From contig CAYFLR010000001.1 in assembly GCA_964343805.1 (NCBI GenBank), positions 170,833 to 234,832 of the forward strand: a stretch of 64,000 bases of DNA. The letters run 5' to 3'. The DNA is from CAYFLR01 sp964343805. GTDB taxonomy: Bacteria; Bdellovibrionota_B; Oligoflexia; CAYFLR01. Both the position numbers and the translations under genes were made by a program. Of the stretch, positions 34,901 through 44,078 are shown piece after piece. Each line of letters opens with the position of its first letter. Within the stretch, counting starts at the first letter, position 1. Under the pieces are notes generated by a model. That model worked only from the letters and a program-made list of their open reading frames with translations. It was not told the DNA's origin and searched no databases.

Positions 34901-36982
34901 TTAGATATTAAACTTACCTACTAAGTCTTGCAGCTCTTTGGAAATTCGAATGAGACCATCCGAGTCACTCTTAAGTGTTTGAGCTTGGCTTAATGTGTTC
35001 TCAGTAGATTGATTCACTTGCTGTACTTTAGAGGAGACTTGAACTGCATTATTAGTAACGCCCATAATTGTCTGGTTAACGTCGGCCACATTTCCAGAAA
35101 TTTTTGCTGCGTTCTGACTTACCTCTCTGGCTCCGAGGGCGGTGTTTTCAATATCTTTACTTACATTGCCCATATCTCCCACCATTTCGTTGGTGGTGCC
35201 GGCCACTTCGTTGGTCTTTTTATTTTGCCCTGCGGTAGCGGTAGCAATTTCACTGTTGATTGAATTTAGATTAAGTACACTCTCAGTAATTTTTTCAACC
35301 GTCTCTTTCATGATAATTGTGTTATCATGCATCTCTTTAATTTGGTCACCAGTCTCTTGAGTCGCTTTACCGGTGTTGTTAGCGAGCTGCTTTACCTCTT
35401 TTGCAATAACTGAGAAACTGGCACCCGCTTTACCCGCATTGGCTGCTTCAATGAGTGAGTTCACCGCAAGAAGGTTAATTTTATTTGAGGTGGTTTCAAT
35501 AAACTCAATTACTTGGAAAATGTTATTGGCACTCTGCTCTAAGATAGCCATCACTTTACGAGCTTCTTCTACCATGGCTGTGGTTTCTCCACTGACGCTG
35601 TCTGCTTTATTGGTATTTAAAGTAATATCGTTCAGGGTAGAGGAGACACCTTGAATGGAGTTTGAAACACTGGATGCATTTCCTGCCACTTGATCGGTGG
35701 CGTTGGCTACGTTAGAAATGGTTTGACTGATTTCTTCGTTCGCAGCAGAAAGGTTTTGCACCTGCTCATTGGTTTGTTCGGTAACTTCACTGATCCGCTT
35801 CATCTCTCTGGCCATTTCATCAGAGAGTTGAGCCGCTGATTTAGTTTGAATATTTACTGTCTGAGCTCCGGTCTCCATATCTTGAGAGACTTCGGCCAGT
35901 TTAGTTGCTGATTTATTGAGGGTGGATGATGAATCGGTGATCATCTTGATCAGGCTTCGCCAGTTGGCTGCCATGCCATTAAAAGCGCCTAAAAGTTGTC
36001 CCACTTCGTCATTGTTACCCACATCTACGTTAATTGTGAGGTCCCCTTCGCTCAGTTGAGCCACTGCGGTGAGGGCCACTTTCAGTCTGCGGAGCATAAA
36101 CCAAATGATGATTATAAGCAGAGGTATAATAACACCGAATGCGATGGCCATGGCCATGTAAACCTGTTTTTCAAGGTTTTTTATTTGAGCTCTAATAGTG
36201 GTTACATCCACATATACTCTGACATTAGCTGGTGCTCCATAAATTTCTTTTTTGAGGGGGAGTGTTCGGATTGAGTAAAATTTGTTGTCTAGCTGTAGGT
36301 ATTTTTCTCCCTTAACCTCTTTATAGGAAGGCTTTGTTCCATAGTAAATTTCCATTTTATTGTAATCAAGAATCGCGTAAGATCCACTCTCTTTTTTGAA
36401 GGTATGCTGCACCACGGCTAAGTCAAATACAATCATATGGACGTGAGTGAGCTCTTCATCTTCGTCTAAACCAGGGTAGAAAAGTGCCAGAAAGGGTTTT
36501 TTAACTTCAGAGTAAACGGTATACCATGTGGGCATTTCTGAATCCAAAGTTTTATCGAGTCCCTCTGTAACTGATTTTCCACTGGCATCAAAGGACTGGG
36601 CATTTTCATTAATCTTATGATCGTAAACTCGGTTTTTATCAGTGTCAAAACTGACAATTCGGGTGGCTAAATAGCCAGCACCTAGTGTGCCTCCAATGCT
36701 ATTGAGGCTTGTGGCCCAGGAGCCTTCATCAATAGGATCGGATAAAAGAGGGACAAAATTGCTCACTTCTTCAAAAAATAGCTTGGCATCGCTTTCTGCA
36801 CCTGCTTTAACAGTAGATATAACTCTCTGGTAGAGTTTGGTGCTATCAGCAACAGCCTGTTCATTAAAGGTGGTCATCACCGTCTCTTGAATTTTACTAG
36901 ATAGAAAAGGAATACACGCAAAAATACCTGCGATGATCAAACAAACAATGAACGTTAATCGGAATTTCAGTGATGAAAACAT
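34901..36982 (-). CDS. Methyl-accepting chemotaxis protein
   Basis: A 693-residue receptor: membrane helix at about 8-27, periplasmic Cache-like sensor domain (about 30-270), second helix (about 277-298), HAMP (LRRLKVALTAVAQLSEGDL) and a long helical signalling domain whose hairpin tip reads NKINLLAVNSLIEAANAG, followed by FSVIAKEVKQLANN. This is close to but not identical with the usual QTNLLALNAAIEAARAGE tip, which may affect CheA/CheW contact. Ligand is unknown. A perfect 17-bp palindrome sits 45 bp upstream. Downstream are the STAS-like and FliM genes. Confidence 0.92.
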   Translation of the reverse strand: MFSSLKFRLTFIVCLIIAGIFACIPFLSSKIQETVMTTFNEQAVADSTKLYQRVISTVKAGAESDAKLFFEEVSNFVPLLSDPIDEGSWATSLNSIGGTLGAGYLATRIVSFDTDKNRVYDHKINENAQSFDASGKSVTEGLDKTLDSEMPTWYTVYSEVKKPFLALFYPGLDEDEELTHVHMIVFDLAVVQHTFKKESGSYAILDYNKMEIYYGTKPSYKEVKGEKYLQLDNKFYSIRTLPLKKEIYGAPANVRVYVDVTTIRAQIKNLEKQVYMAMAIAFGVIIPLLIIIIWFMLRRLKVALTAVAQLSEGDLTINVDVGNNDEVGQLLGAFNGMAANWRSLIKMITDSSSTLNKSATKLAEVSQDMETGAQTVNIQTKSAAQLSDEMAREMKRISEVTEQTNEQVQNLSAANEEISQTISNVANATDQVAGNASSVSNSIQGVSSTLNDITLNTNKADSVSGETTAMVEEARKVMAILEQSANNIFQVIEFIETTSNKINLLAVNSLIEAANAGKAGASFSVIAKEVKQLANNTGKATQETGDQIKEMHDNTIIMKETVEKITESVLNLNSINSEIATATAGQNKKTNEVAGTTNEMVGDMGNVSKDIENTALGAREVSQNAAKISGNVADVNQTIMGVTNNAVQVSSKVQQVNQSTENTLSQAQTLKSDSDGLIRISKELQDLVGKFNI

Positions 36983-37026
36983 TTTTTATCCCTCTTTTTA
37001 AATCCTGTTTAAAACTTGACTCAACT

Positions 37027-37043
37027 ATAAGGTATTACCTTAT
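37027..37043. promoter_or_regulatory. Perfect 17-bp palindrome before the chemoreceptor gene
   Basis: ATAAGGTATTACCTTAT is an 8-base perfect inverted repeat around one central base, overlapping the stop of the rhodanese gene and 45 bp before the chemoreceptor ATG. No T run follows on the minus strand, so an operator is more likely than a terminator. Confidence 0.55.
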
Positions 37044-37583
37044 CTAGTTGGGTATCCTTTAGCTTTCCAACATGGAAATCCACATGTCATGATATGGATT
37101 TTGTCAGCGGGCATTCCTGCTTTACGAAGTTCACAAGCCGCCCAGGAACTTCTATGACATTTCTGACCATTACAGAAAAGAATCAAATTTTCTTTGATAT
37201 CTTTAACAGAAGCATAAGAAGTTTTTCTCTTTTTATTGAACTTCTTTAAGAAAGTCGCTTCGGTAAACTCATGCTTAGCTGAATTCTTTGAGTCAGAAAC
37301 TACATTAAGAGTTTTAGGAACTTTACCCATACCACGGTCTGCTTTAGCTCTAGCGTCTACAATCACCCAGCNNNNNNNNNNTTTTATCTTTATGATGACT
37401 GTAAGCAAATGGGGCGTCTACCACCTTACCTAGGCCAGCTTTTGCATAGACATCCGCTCCTGGCATCTCTTTACCCTTTGGCCAAACTTTTATTTCGCCG
37501 CAAAAGGTAGCCATGTCTTTGGCAATCAATGCACCTGGCACTAACAAAGAAACAGCGATTGCCACCACATACAATTTTTTCAT
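37040..37583 (-). CDS. Exported rhodanese-domain protein, interrupted by a short gap
   Basis: Two reading frames joined across ten N (37372-37381): the first has a signal peptide (KKLYVVAIAVSLLVPGALIA) and the segment FCGEIKVWPKGKEMPG; the second has the rhodanese end, WVIVDARAKADRG and LILFCNGQKCHRSSWAACEL. The CNGxxCxxS active-site loop is typical of a subfamily with sulfurtransferase or thiol-relay activity in which the first Cys is catalytic. GGGAGGAG precedes the ATG. Frame differs across the gap so the real gap is not 10 bases. Confidence 0.8.
37372..37381. other. Assembly gap, 10 N
   Basis: Placeholder gap in the rhodanese gene; the frame changes across it. Confidence 0.99.
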
Positions 37584-37603
37584 AATTCTCCTCCCTGAAT
37601 GGT

Positions 37604-37630
37604 TAAAAAGGTCAAATGCTCTTGCATTTG
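37604..37630 (-). terminator. Hairpin with T run between tRNA-Leu and rhodanese genes
   Basis: On the minus strand CAAATGC-AAGA-GCATTTG is a perfect 7-base stem followed by ACCTTTTT. It lies 167 bp after the tRNA and 21 bp before the rhodanese ATG, so it could end the tRNA transcript or attenuate the rhodanese gene. Confidence 0.4.
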
Positions 37631-37796
37631 TCGCCCACTTAAAAAAAAACTTTAATACAATTTAATTATCTAATTTATCACGGAATAAATTATAACCCAA
37701 CTAAATTAATACTAAAATTGAGATTTATAAAGGTAGGAATAGATGTGAAAAAATAAATAGTAAATATATCAATGGGTTAGAACTTGGGTTAAAAAG

Positions 37797-37880
37797 TGGC
37801 TTGAGAGGGACTTGAACCCTCATGACCGTGAGGTCACTCGCCCCTGAAACGAGCGTGTCTACCAATTTCACCATCAAGCC
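37797..37880 (-). tRNA. tRNA-Leu(CAG)
   Basis: On the minus strand the 7-base acceptor stem GGCTTGA pairs with TCAAGCC, an anticodon stem CTCGT/GCGAG holds the loop TTCAGGG with anticodon CAG (37844-37846), the long variable arm TGACC-TCAC-GGTCA is typical of class II tRNA, and GAGGG-TTCAAGT-CCCTC is the T arm. The 3' CCA is not encoded. Confidence 0.96.
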
Positions 37881-37926
37881 TTGGTGCGGCAATATAGCAG
37901 CACTTTTAGACGGATGTCAAGAGAGC

Positions 37927-39165
37927 TTAATCGTCCTGAATGTTTATTTTGAAATTCTTTTTTTTTGGAGCCCTACGCCTAGGAGGGGCATTTTTTGCCG
38001 GTGGGGTGTAAGTGTTGGAGGTATCAACCTGAGGTTCTCTTGCGTTTCTTCTCCTTGATCCACGCTTTCTTTTGGGTGCTGGAGCTGGTTCAGTTTTTGG
38101 AATTCCCTTTTTAAAATGAGGTGAGTATTTTTTTATATCTTCTCTGGGAGTCAGGGAAGAGAAATGAATTTTGGTGAGTAGGGGCTCTAGTGACTTTCGA
38201 TCAAATTTCTTTAATTTGACTGGTTTTCCTCGATTCCTCTTATGGGTCATTTTGAGAGCCGATTTTAGTTTGGCAGGGTTCTTGGAGGCGCTTTGATCTT
38301 GGGGTGGACTGTAATGAGAGGCAAAGTTTTTTCGTACTTGTGTCGAATAATTAAATACCTTGGGATGGAGTGAGAGTTTTTTATTTAACTCCGTATCAGT
38401 AATAGCAGGGGTTTTAGCGAGTAATACATTTCCTTCAATAGTCGAAATGGAAGTGCTTTGCTCTCTCGGAGAGTAAGCAGCAATAAAGTCTGTTCCTCTT
38501 ACACCCATCACAGTGTGGGGGGTTCTCACTCTAAAATCTCTTTTTACTTTAGATTTACTCACATAACTTCGAATCATTCCTCCTAGCAGGGTTATTAAAC
38601 TGGTTATAGAGCGTCTTTTACTTTTAAAGGTAGTGAGTTCAAAACTGCTTTTTTGGCCTACATAAATCATGGAACTGTTTTTTAATAGAATTTCTAACTT
38701 TCCTCGGGAGCCCGTTTTAACTATATCACCCTCTAATAAAAACGAGAGGGCTTTCGCAGAATACTTTTTCTTTCTTTCACCCTCCATCCTAATTACCTCG
38801 GACTCACCTGAGAGATCCTTGATGAGACCAATAGATTTATTTTTGATCTCTTCATTAAAGGGCAGAGGAGGTAATTTAGGTTTTTGCCGGTTGACAGTCT
38901 TAGGTTCAGGCTGATTAGATTTAGCCCCAACCATCTTAGCAATGGTGGGAAACGGTTCACTTTCGCGATCGATTATTTCATCAAAGGCGGACAAATTTAA
39001 ATCAACTCCAGTTGTCTCCTCTATATAATCATTGAAAAGATAAGCAAGGCCCACTAGAATGAGTAGGATGAAAATTATGTTAAGAAGAGTCAGTACCATG
39101 GAGCCTTTTTGTTTCCTAGGTATCTGGATGCCTTTTAACCCCTTTGTGGTAGTATGTTGACCCAT
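37927..39165 (-). CDS. FecR-domain membrane protein with Pro/basic-rich tail
   Basis: A 412-residue protein with one membrane helix (about residues 24-45), a FecR domain (about 105-270: GDIVKTGSRGKLEILLKNSSMIYVG, then RVRTPHTVMGVRGTDF) and a tail rich in Pro, Lys and Arg. FecR-domain proteins with a single helix are often components of envelope signalling or secretion complexes. The ATG at 39165 has AAGGGA seven bases upstream but its codon overlaps the ATG of the divergent gene at 39164; an internal Met at 39099 (residue 23, preceded by AAAGG) would leave room for a promoter. Confidence 0.8.
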   Translation of the reverse strand: MGQHTTTKGLKGIQIPRKQKGSMVLTLLNIIFILLILVGLAYLFNDYIEETTGVDLNLSAFDEIIDRESEPFPTIAKMVGAKSNQPEPKTVNRQKPKLPPLPFNEEIKNKSIGLIKDLSGESEVIRMEGERKKKYSAKALSFLLEGDIVKTGSRGKLEILLKNSSMIYVGQKSSFELTTFKSKRRSITSLITLLGGMIRSYVSKSKVKRDFRVRTPHTVMGVRGTDFIAAYSPREQSTSISTIEGNVLLAKTPAITDTELNKKLSLHPKVFNYSTQVRKNFASHYSPPQDQSASKNPAKLKSALKMTHKRNRGKPVKLKKFDRKSLEPLLTKIHFSSLTPREDIKKYSPHFKKGIPKTEPAPAPKRKRGSRRRNAREPQVDTSNTYTPPAKNAPPRRRAPKKKNFKINIQDD

Positions 39166-40516
39166 GGACGTTCCCTTGCAAGGTTTTCTAAAGCGACTTA
39201 AGATATGGCATCTCCCATTTAAGGGAAAGGGATGCCTATTTTTGATCCTATTTTATTGTATTATTATCCAAAGCCCAAGTCTTTTTTCTAAACCGAACCG
39301 GCGTAGTTCTGGAGGCGCTGAGCGTACTTTAACTAAATATGCACGAGAGAGAGAACAGCGGGAGCTCAAAAAAAAGCTATCAAAACTTTTAGAACAAAAA
39401 AAATATCATGAAGTGGTAGAAACCTTTGCTGGCTCTGATGTACAGGTGAGAGATCATTATGCTATCTATACCATTATAGCCCATGCCTTTTTTATGTCTG
39501 GAGAGTATTTAAGGTCTCAGCAGTACTATTATAAAGCGGCTCTACTGGATTGGAAAAATTACGATATCTATCTGCTCAAGATTGCGGAAATATCACAGCG
39601 ATACAAAGACTTTGATTACGCCACCTATCNNNNNNNNNNAGTCAATGTTTATAAAAAGAGAGATCCCTTTCGATTTCGCTATAAGTTGGTACCTATTAAT
39701 TACTCAATGGAGGTCAGTCCGGAAGCCAAATTCCAGGTGGAAGGCATCGGTCGATTTCGTTTTGTGGGACCAACCAATAAAAATGTACATCAAGCTTATC
39801 TGACTTATTCCTTTCAGAAGGCTTATACGGAATTTATGTCCGGTAATTTGGAAGATGAGATTATAGATGGGGTGGGGGTGGGATGGATTGAGACTTATGG
39901 TATTTATAAAGGGTTTTTTGAATTTAAGTATTCCTATCTTAATCACCAAAAACTAAAAAGTGAGCTTTTAGGTGGTTTTGAAACTATGTACCGATATTTA
40001 AAAGATCAGATGTTAGTGGCAGGATTTAAAACCAATAAAACTAAATACTATGAGATGGCCCTATTATTGAGAGAGAAAGAGTATCTCTCCTTTCCAATAT
40101 TGGAGGATAACTTTAATTTTGAACTCTATACCTTTATACAATTACAGACCGGATTTGAGAGTTTTGGTCGCTTGGGAGTCAAGTTAGAGAGATCCACTAG
40201 CAAAAGAAACTATACGGCACCAGGTATCAATATAGTTATTAAACAGCACTTTTGGAGCCATTATGGAATCAGGCTTCATCTCGATCTAAAATTCTTAAGG
40301 TACGATAAATCCTCAGATGGAAAAAATAGCTCTTTACTTCGTCCATCTGGTTTTCTGCAGATGTTTACTTTATTATCAGGCCGGGAAAAAATGTATATTA
40401 ATGTGGGGGGGGAACAAAGCAATGCTTTATCTTTAGCTAAAGAAGATGAAGGCCTTGCCAAAACCTTACCTCAAAAATATTTTTATGGCGAGTGGGGAAT
40501 AGAGGGAAGCTTTTAA
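39164..40516 (+). CDS. TPR-containing exported protein, probable outer-membrane beta-barrel
   Basis: A 450-residue protein with a signal peptide (about 1-42, hydrophobic CLFLILFYCIIIQSPSLF), a TPR-like helical segment (about 55-150: AHAFFMSGEYLRSQQYYYKAAL) and a C-terminal beta-rich region ending WGIEGSF with a terminal aromatic. Ten N (39630-39639) fall at about residue 156; the frame is the same on both sides, as it would be if the gap length equals 10 modulo 3. It is the first gene of an outer-membrane-type cluster; its stop overlaps the next start (TAATG). Confidence 0.7.
   Translation: MDVPLQGFLKRLKIWHLPFKGKGCLFLILFYCIIIQSPSLFSKPNRRSSGGAERTLTKYAREREQRELKKKLSKLLEQKKYHEVVETFAGSDVQVRDHYAIYTIIAHAFFMSGEYLRSQQYYYKAALLDWKNYDIYLLKIAEISQRYKDFDYATYXXXXVNVYKKRDPFRFRYKLVPINYSMEVSPEAKFQVEGIGRFRFVGPTNKNVHQAYLTYSFQKAYTEFMSGNLEDEIIDGVGVGWIETYGIYKGFFEFKYSYLNHQKLKSELLGGFETMYRYLKDQMLVAGFKTNKTKYYEMALLLREKEYLSFPILEDNFNFELYTFIQLQTGFESFGRLGVKLERSTSKRNYTAPGINIVIKQHFWSHYGIRLHLDLKFLRYDKSSDGKNSSLLRPSGFLQMFTLLSGREKMYINVGGEQSNALSLAKEDEGLAKTLPQKYFYGEWGIEGSF
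39630..39639. other. Assembly gap, 10 N
   Basis: Within the TPR-barrel gene; frame is preserved across it. Confidence 0.99.
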
Positions 40517-42585
40517 TGCGCCTATTACTGATCATTTTTATTATATTGGTTAATTCCCATTTAATACATGCCATGGGGAATAAGGGTCGTCTCTCCTCGT
40601 GGCGAAATTTATTAAATGAAAAGTTCCCTATGGGGAGATGGTCTATTCCCTACTATTTAATAGAACCTTTGGATCAAATTGTTGAAACAGAAATCAAAGG
40701 AAACGTTCGACTTTATAACTTAAAAATAAATAATAAAAATATCAATCTTCCAGCGGTCTCATTGAAAGTATCAGGAATTGATCGAGAGCGGCAGGTGTAT
40801 GTAGGTAAAAAGAAATTAGTTAAACCCATTCGCTTTCATATAGACTATGTTCAATCTGAAAAGGTTAAATCGGCCTACCTTTATCTCCTTAAAAAACAAT
40901 CTGTCTTGGCTAAATTTAACTTAAAGTCTGAATATGGAATCCGGCCCCAGGTCAAATGGACGGGGCGTTACCGTGGAAAGCTTATATTAAAACCAGGAGA
41001 ATATTATGAACTCAGAGTGGAAGTGGTTTTTTGGAATCATGTGAAGGTGAAAAGTCAAAAAAAATACTTTTCTGTGCTTGATAAAAAATACCGTAATAAA
41101 CGAGTTAAAACCAGCACTATGAAGGCTAAGGAGTTCTTTGCCTCAGCCAAAATGAGAGGCCAGCTAAAAGAGGTCTCTTTAATTTTAAAGCAGTATAAAG
41201 ACTTGAATATACTATTGATAGGTTATTCAGATCGATCAAATTCAGCACTCACTAATGAAAAAGCGGCTCTTAAAAAAGCCAAATCGATCCGCAGTTATGT
41301 TATGAAAGTCACCAAGCTACCAGCTAAAAGATTTCGGACCTATGGTTTTGATTCAAGGTATCTCATTTTAAAAAGCAAAAAGAAAAATAGCGTGGATATG
41401 CTTTTAACCGAAGACATACACCGTCAATTAAAGAAGTTGATCCGTCGACACAAATGGAAATTGCTAATGAATAGAGCATTTATTCCTATTGCCGAAAGTG
41501 GCAAGGTTCATCAAATCCAAGTGGGCCAGTTTGAAAGGTTTCATCTTCAACTAATCGATGAATTTGGTGATGAATATTCTATCAATGTCCCCTGGTCTCA
41601 CTTTCAAATTTATGAGCGTCCTCGATCTATCAGACCGGTGAAAGATTTTGTTTTTGGCAAAGAACCGGAGGAATTTTTATTTGATTACTCATTTGGTATT
41701 ACTGCAGAGAACACCCGGGTTATTATGATGGGCAAAAAATCTCAAAGTCCTATCGTGGAAAGAATAGACCATCCCCTTTCACTAAAGAAATCGTTCTTAC
41801 AGTTTGACCTTATATCCAACTACACTGGTAGTCCTTTGAGGGTGAATAAAGCCTATAAGTTAACTCGTATTAAAACCGCCAGTGACCGTTTGATCACACC
41901 TAATTTTATAGAATTAACCATGGGTTTTTCTCCCATTTTTCATAAGAAGAATTATGCCGATCCACTTCTTAAACCTTTTATGCCCACTATGTTGTTTGGA
42001 ACTCAAATTATGTTTTACCAAAACTTTGGATTTCATATAGAGGCTTTGGGCAGTCTGGTAAGCGGCTCATTTCCTTACCCGGGGAAAAAAGAATTACCGA
42101 AGGATATAAAACAAAGAGCGGCTGTTGAGGAAGCCTATGAATACAACGCCTATCTTCTCTACCGTTACTTTTTTAATTCCATTAGCAATAACTCCTTTGT
42201 CTCTTTTAAATTGGGATACCATCAGCGAGAGCTTCCTATTAACAACTCCTACGATACCCTTTTTATAAATAAATACCGAGGATTTGTATTTAGTTTAAGA
42301 GGAAAGACCTACTTTGAAGCAGAAAGGGGAATCGAGTTGGAGGCGAGATACACACCGATGATCGAAGCTAATTTAGTAAATGAGGTAGAGTCATCAAAAC
42401 CAGAGCAGTTTAAATACCTTTATATAGGAGCAGGATTCTTCTTTAGCTGGTTAGCCTTTGATTCGAAAATTGAGTATTTTTACAGCACCTATTACTCTCA
42501 TTGGGATATCGAGGTGGTGAAAGATGCGGTGGCTTTTGAATCTTATTACGGAATAAGATGGGTTTCAGAACTTAATGTTTTTTGA
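40516..42585 (+). CDS. Exported protein with OmpA-like domain and C-terminal barrel-like region
   Basis: About 690 residues from ATG at 40516 (overlapping the previous stop as TAATG, with AGGGAAG upstream; a GTG at 40492 is less likely). Signal peptide: LLLIIFIILVNSHLIHA. Around residues 210-300 an OmpA C-terminal-like segment is seen (LNILLIGYSDRSNSALTNEK and RFRTYGFDSRYL), a peptidoglycan-associating fold. After about residue 440 strands become barrel-like and the protein ends SELNVF. I do not recognise the complete architecture. Translationally coupled to the TPR-barrel gene upstream. Confidence 0.65.
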   Translation: MRLLLIIFIILVNSHLIHAMGNKGRLSSWRNLLNEKFPMGRWSIPYYLIEPLDQIVETEIKGNVRLYNLKINNKNINLPAVSLKVSGIDRERQVYVGKKKLVKPIRFHIDYVQSEKVKSAYLYLLKKQSVLAKFNLKSEYGIRPQVKWTGRYRGKLILKPGEYYELRVEVVFWNHVKVKSQKKYFSVLDKKYRNKRVKTSTMKAKEFFASAKMRGQLKEVSLILKQYKDLNILLIGYSDRSNSALTNEKAALKKAKSIRSYVMKVTKLPAKRFRTYGFDSRYLILKSKKKNSVDMLLTEDIHRQLKKLIRRHKWKLLMNRAFIPIAESGKVHQIQVGQFERFHLQLIDEFGDEYSINVPWSHFQIYERPRSIRPVKDFVFGKEPEEFLFDYSFGITAENTRVIMMGKKSQSPIVERIDHPLSLKKSFLQFDLISNYTGSPLRVNKAYKLTRIKTASDRLITPNFIELTMGFSPIFHKKNYADPLLKPFMPTMLFGTQIMFYQNFGFHIEALGSLVSGSFPYPGKKELPKDIKQRAAVEEAYEYNAYLLYRYFFNSISNNSFVSFKLGYHQRELPINNSYDTLFINKYRGFVFSLRGKTYFEAERGIELEARYTPMIEANLVNEVESSKPEQFKYLYIGAGFFFSWLAFDSKIEYFYSTYYSHWDIEVVKDAVAFESYYGIRWVSELNVF

Positions 42586-42596
42586 GGGCATAAATT

Positions 42597-43754
42597 ATTA
42601 ATAGGATAGTAATAATTTTATTAACTTTGATATCAGGGGGAGAAGTCTGGGCCAGTGGGGAATACCATAAACCCTATACCAGTGCCCGAGCCCTTGGATT
42701 TGGTGGAGGTACCACTGGTTCGGCTGATGGAGAGGATGCTCTTTTTTATAATCCGGCCTCTTTAGCATTTAACAAAAGCTCTTTGATCAATCCGATCCAT
42801 ATGCAATTGACCTTTGGTAAAAATGATTACGATCTCATTTTTACCGACTTTGATAAAATAGAAGGCCTGAAAAAAACCATGGATTTTGTTAGAAAGTACT
42901 TGGGAGATAATATTCACTATGGGCAGAGATTACTGATGCACTATATAAGACCTAGCTTTGGAATAGGTTGGGTGGTGGATGCGCTCACAGTTAATACTAA
43001 GATTAAAACCGCAGGGATTTTTCCTGCTGCCCAGTTTGAAGTGGTGCTCTATGATGGATTCTTTTTATCCAACGGTTTTAAAATCAAAGTAAAAAAAGGA
43101 GAATTGGGATTAGGGTGGACAGTTAAATATTTAGCCAAAGCTATGGCTGGAATCAAAATTTCAGCTTTTGATTTTGTTCAAATGGGAGATATGGAAAAAA
43201 CCTTAGAGGAAAAAAAGAAAGAGCTACTTCGGTTGGGTGCTGCTCCAGGTGTTGATATTGGAGGTGTTTATAAGTTAAAATATCCCTATTTTAAAGCATC
43301 ATATGGAGTTCTACTGGAAAATATATTTCATGTTAGGTATGAGAGTTCTAAGTACCTTAGAACCGCAGTTAAAGATGCAGAGTTACTCCAATCACCTCCC
43401 TGGGATAAGTTTAGAATGGCAGCTGGTGTGATGCTAGAGTCTATCAAATGGCACTATATGAGAGGTAAATTTTACTTTGACCTCCGCAATATGTTCGCAC
43501 CCGGGACTAAGTATAAGAAGGTTCATTTCGGTACAGAAATAACTTTTGAAGAACCTCTTTTTGGTTATCAACCAATTATGCTAAGATTAGGTTATAACCA
43601 AGGAAATTTGTGCTATGGTTTTGGTTTAGATTTTTGGACTCTCCAATTTGACTTTGCTAAATATGCGGAGGAAATTGGGGATAAAGGTCAGATAACCGGG
43701 ATCGAGGGTGATTCCGATACCCGTTATTTGTTTAGTCTTCAAATGGGCTTTTGA
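42597..43754 (+). CDS. PorV/FadL-like outer-membrane protein, possible ATT start
   Basis: The frame contains SARALGFGGGTTGSADGEDALFYNPASLAF split over two segments, the YNPA motif of PorV/FadL/UPF0164-type proteins, and ends LQMGF. Counting only standard starts gives a TTG at 42627 that would cut through the signal peptide, but the same frame extends upstream to NRIVIILLTLISGGEVWA, a good signal sequence, after ATT codons at 42594 and 42597 with GAGGG five to eight bases upstream. Most likely start is an ATT at 42597 or 42594, or an assembly error has removed an ATG. About 386 residues. Next in the outer-membrane cluster. Confidence 0.7.
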   Translation: MNRIVIILLTLISGGEVWASGEYHKPYTSARALGFGGGTTGSADGEDALFYNPASLAFNKSSLINPIHMQLTFGKNDYDLIFTDFDKIEGLKKTMDFVRKYLGDNIHYGQRLLMHYIRPSFGIGWVVDALTVNTKIKTAGIFPAAQFEVVLYDGFFLSNGFKIKVKKGELGLGWTVKYLAKAMAGIKISAFDFVQMGDMEKTLEEKKKELLRLGAAPGVDIGGVYKLKYPYFKASYGVLLENIFHVRYESSKYLRTAVKDAELLQSPPWDKFRMAAGVMLESIKWHYMRGKFYFDLRNMFAPGTKYKKVHFGTEITFEEPLFGYQPIMLRLGYNQGNLCYGFGLDFWTLQFDFAKYAEEIGDKGQITGIEGDSDTRYLFSLQMGF

Positions 43755-43778
43755 AATTTCAAGTTGAAAGGGGAGTTA

Positions 43779-44060
43779 ATGGATAATATTCACGAATTTG
43801 CAGAGAACATCAGTAAAAACATCAGGAAAATGATTCACGATGCCAATAACTCTCTTTTTGTAGCTAAAGGCTTTGTGGAAGAAGTGGTGGAAGAGCTAGA
43901 AGATGGTATAGAATCGGATAATGTAAGCTCTGAGTCAGTTACTGAAGCAAAAGAAATGTTAGACACAGCCTTTAAACATTTAGGTAAACTAGAGAATATT
44001 ATTTCCACCCTACAAACCTATGTGAAGGTTGATATCTTTACTGATATAGAAAAGCCTTGA
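43779..44060 (+). CDS. Small stand-alone histidine-kinase DHp-like protein
   Basis: A 93-residue helical protein from ATG at 43779 (AAAGGGGAG upstream). Residues around 15-40 read RKMIHDANNSLFVAKGFVEEVVEEL, which resembles the H-box of histidine kinases (H-D/E-x-x-N-x-L), with a second helix KHLGKLENIISTL. There is no ATP-binding domain. It might be a phosphorelay intermediate or a dimerisation partner; it lies immediately before the HEAT gene. Not assigned to a family; profile search required. Confidence 0.6.
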   Translation: MDNIHEFAENISKNIRKMIHDANNSLFVAKGFVEEVVEELEDGIESDNVSSESVTEAKEMLDTAFKHLGKLENIISTLQTYVKVDIFTDIEKP

Positions 44061-44078
44061 AAGATTGAAGATTCTATT

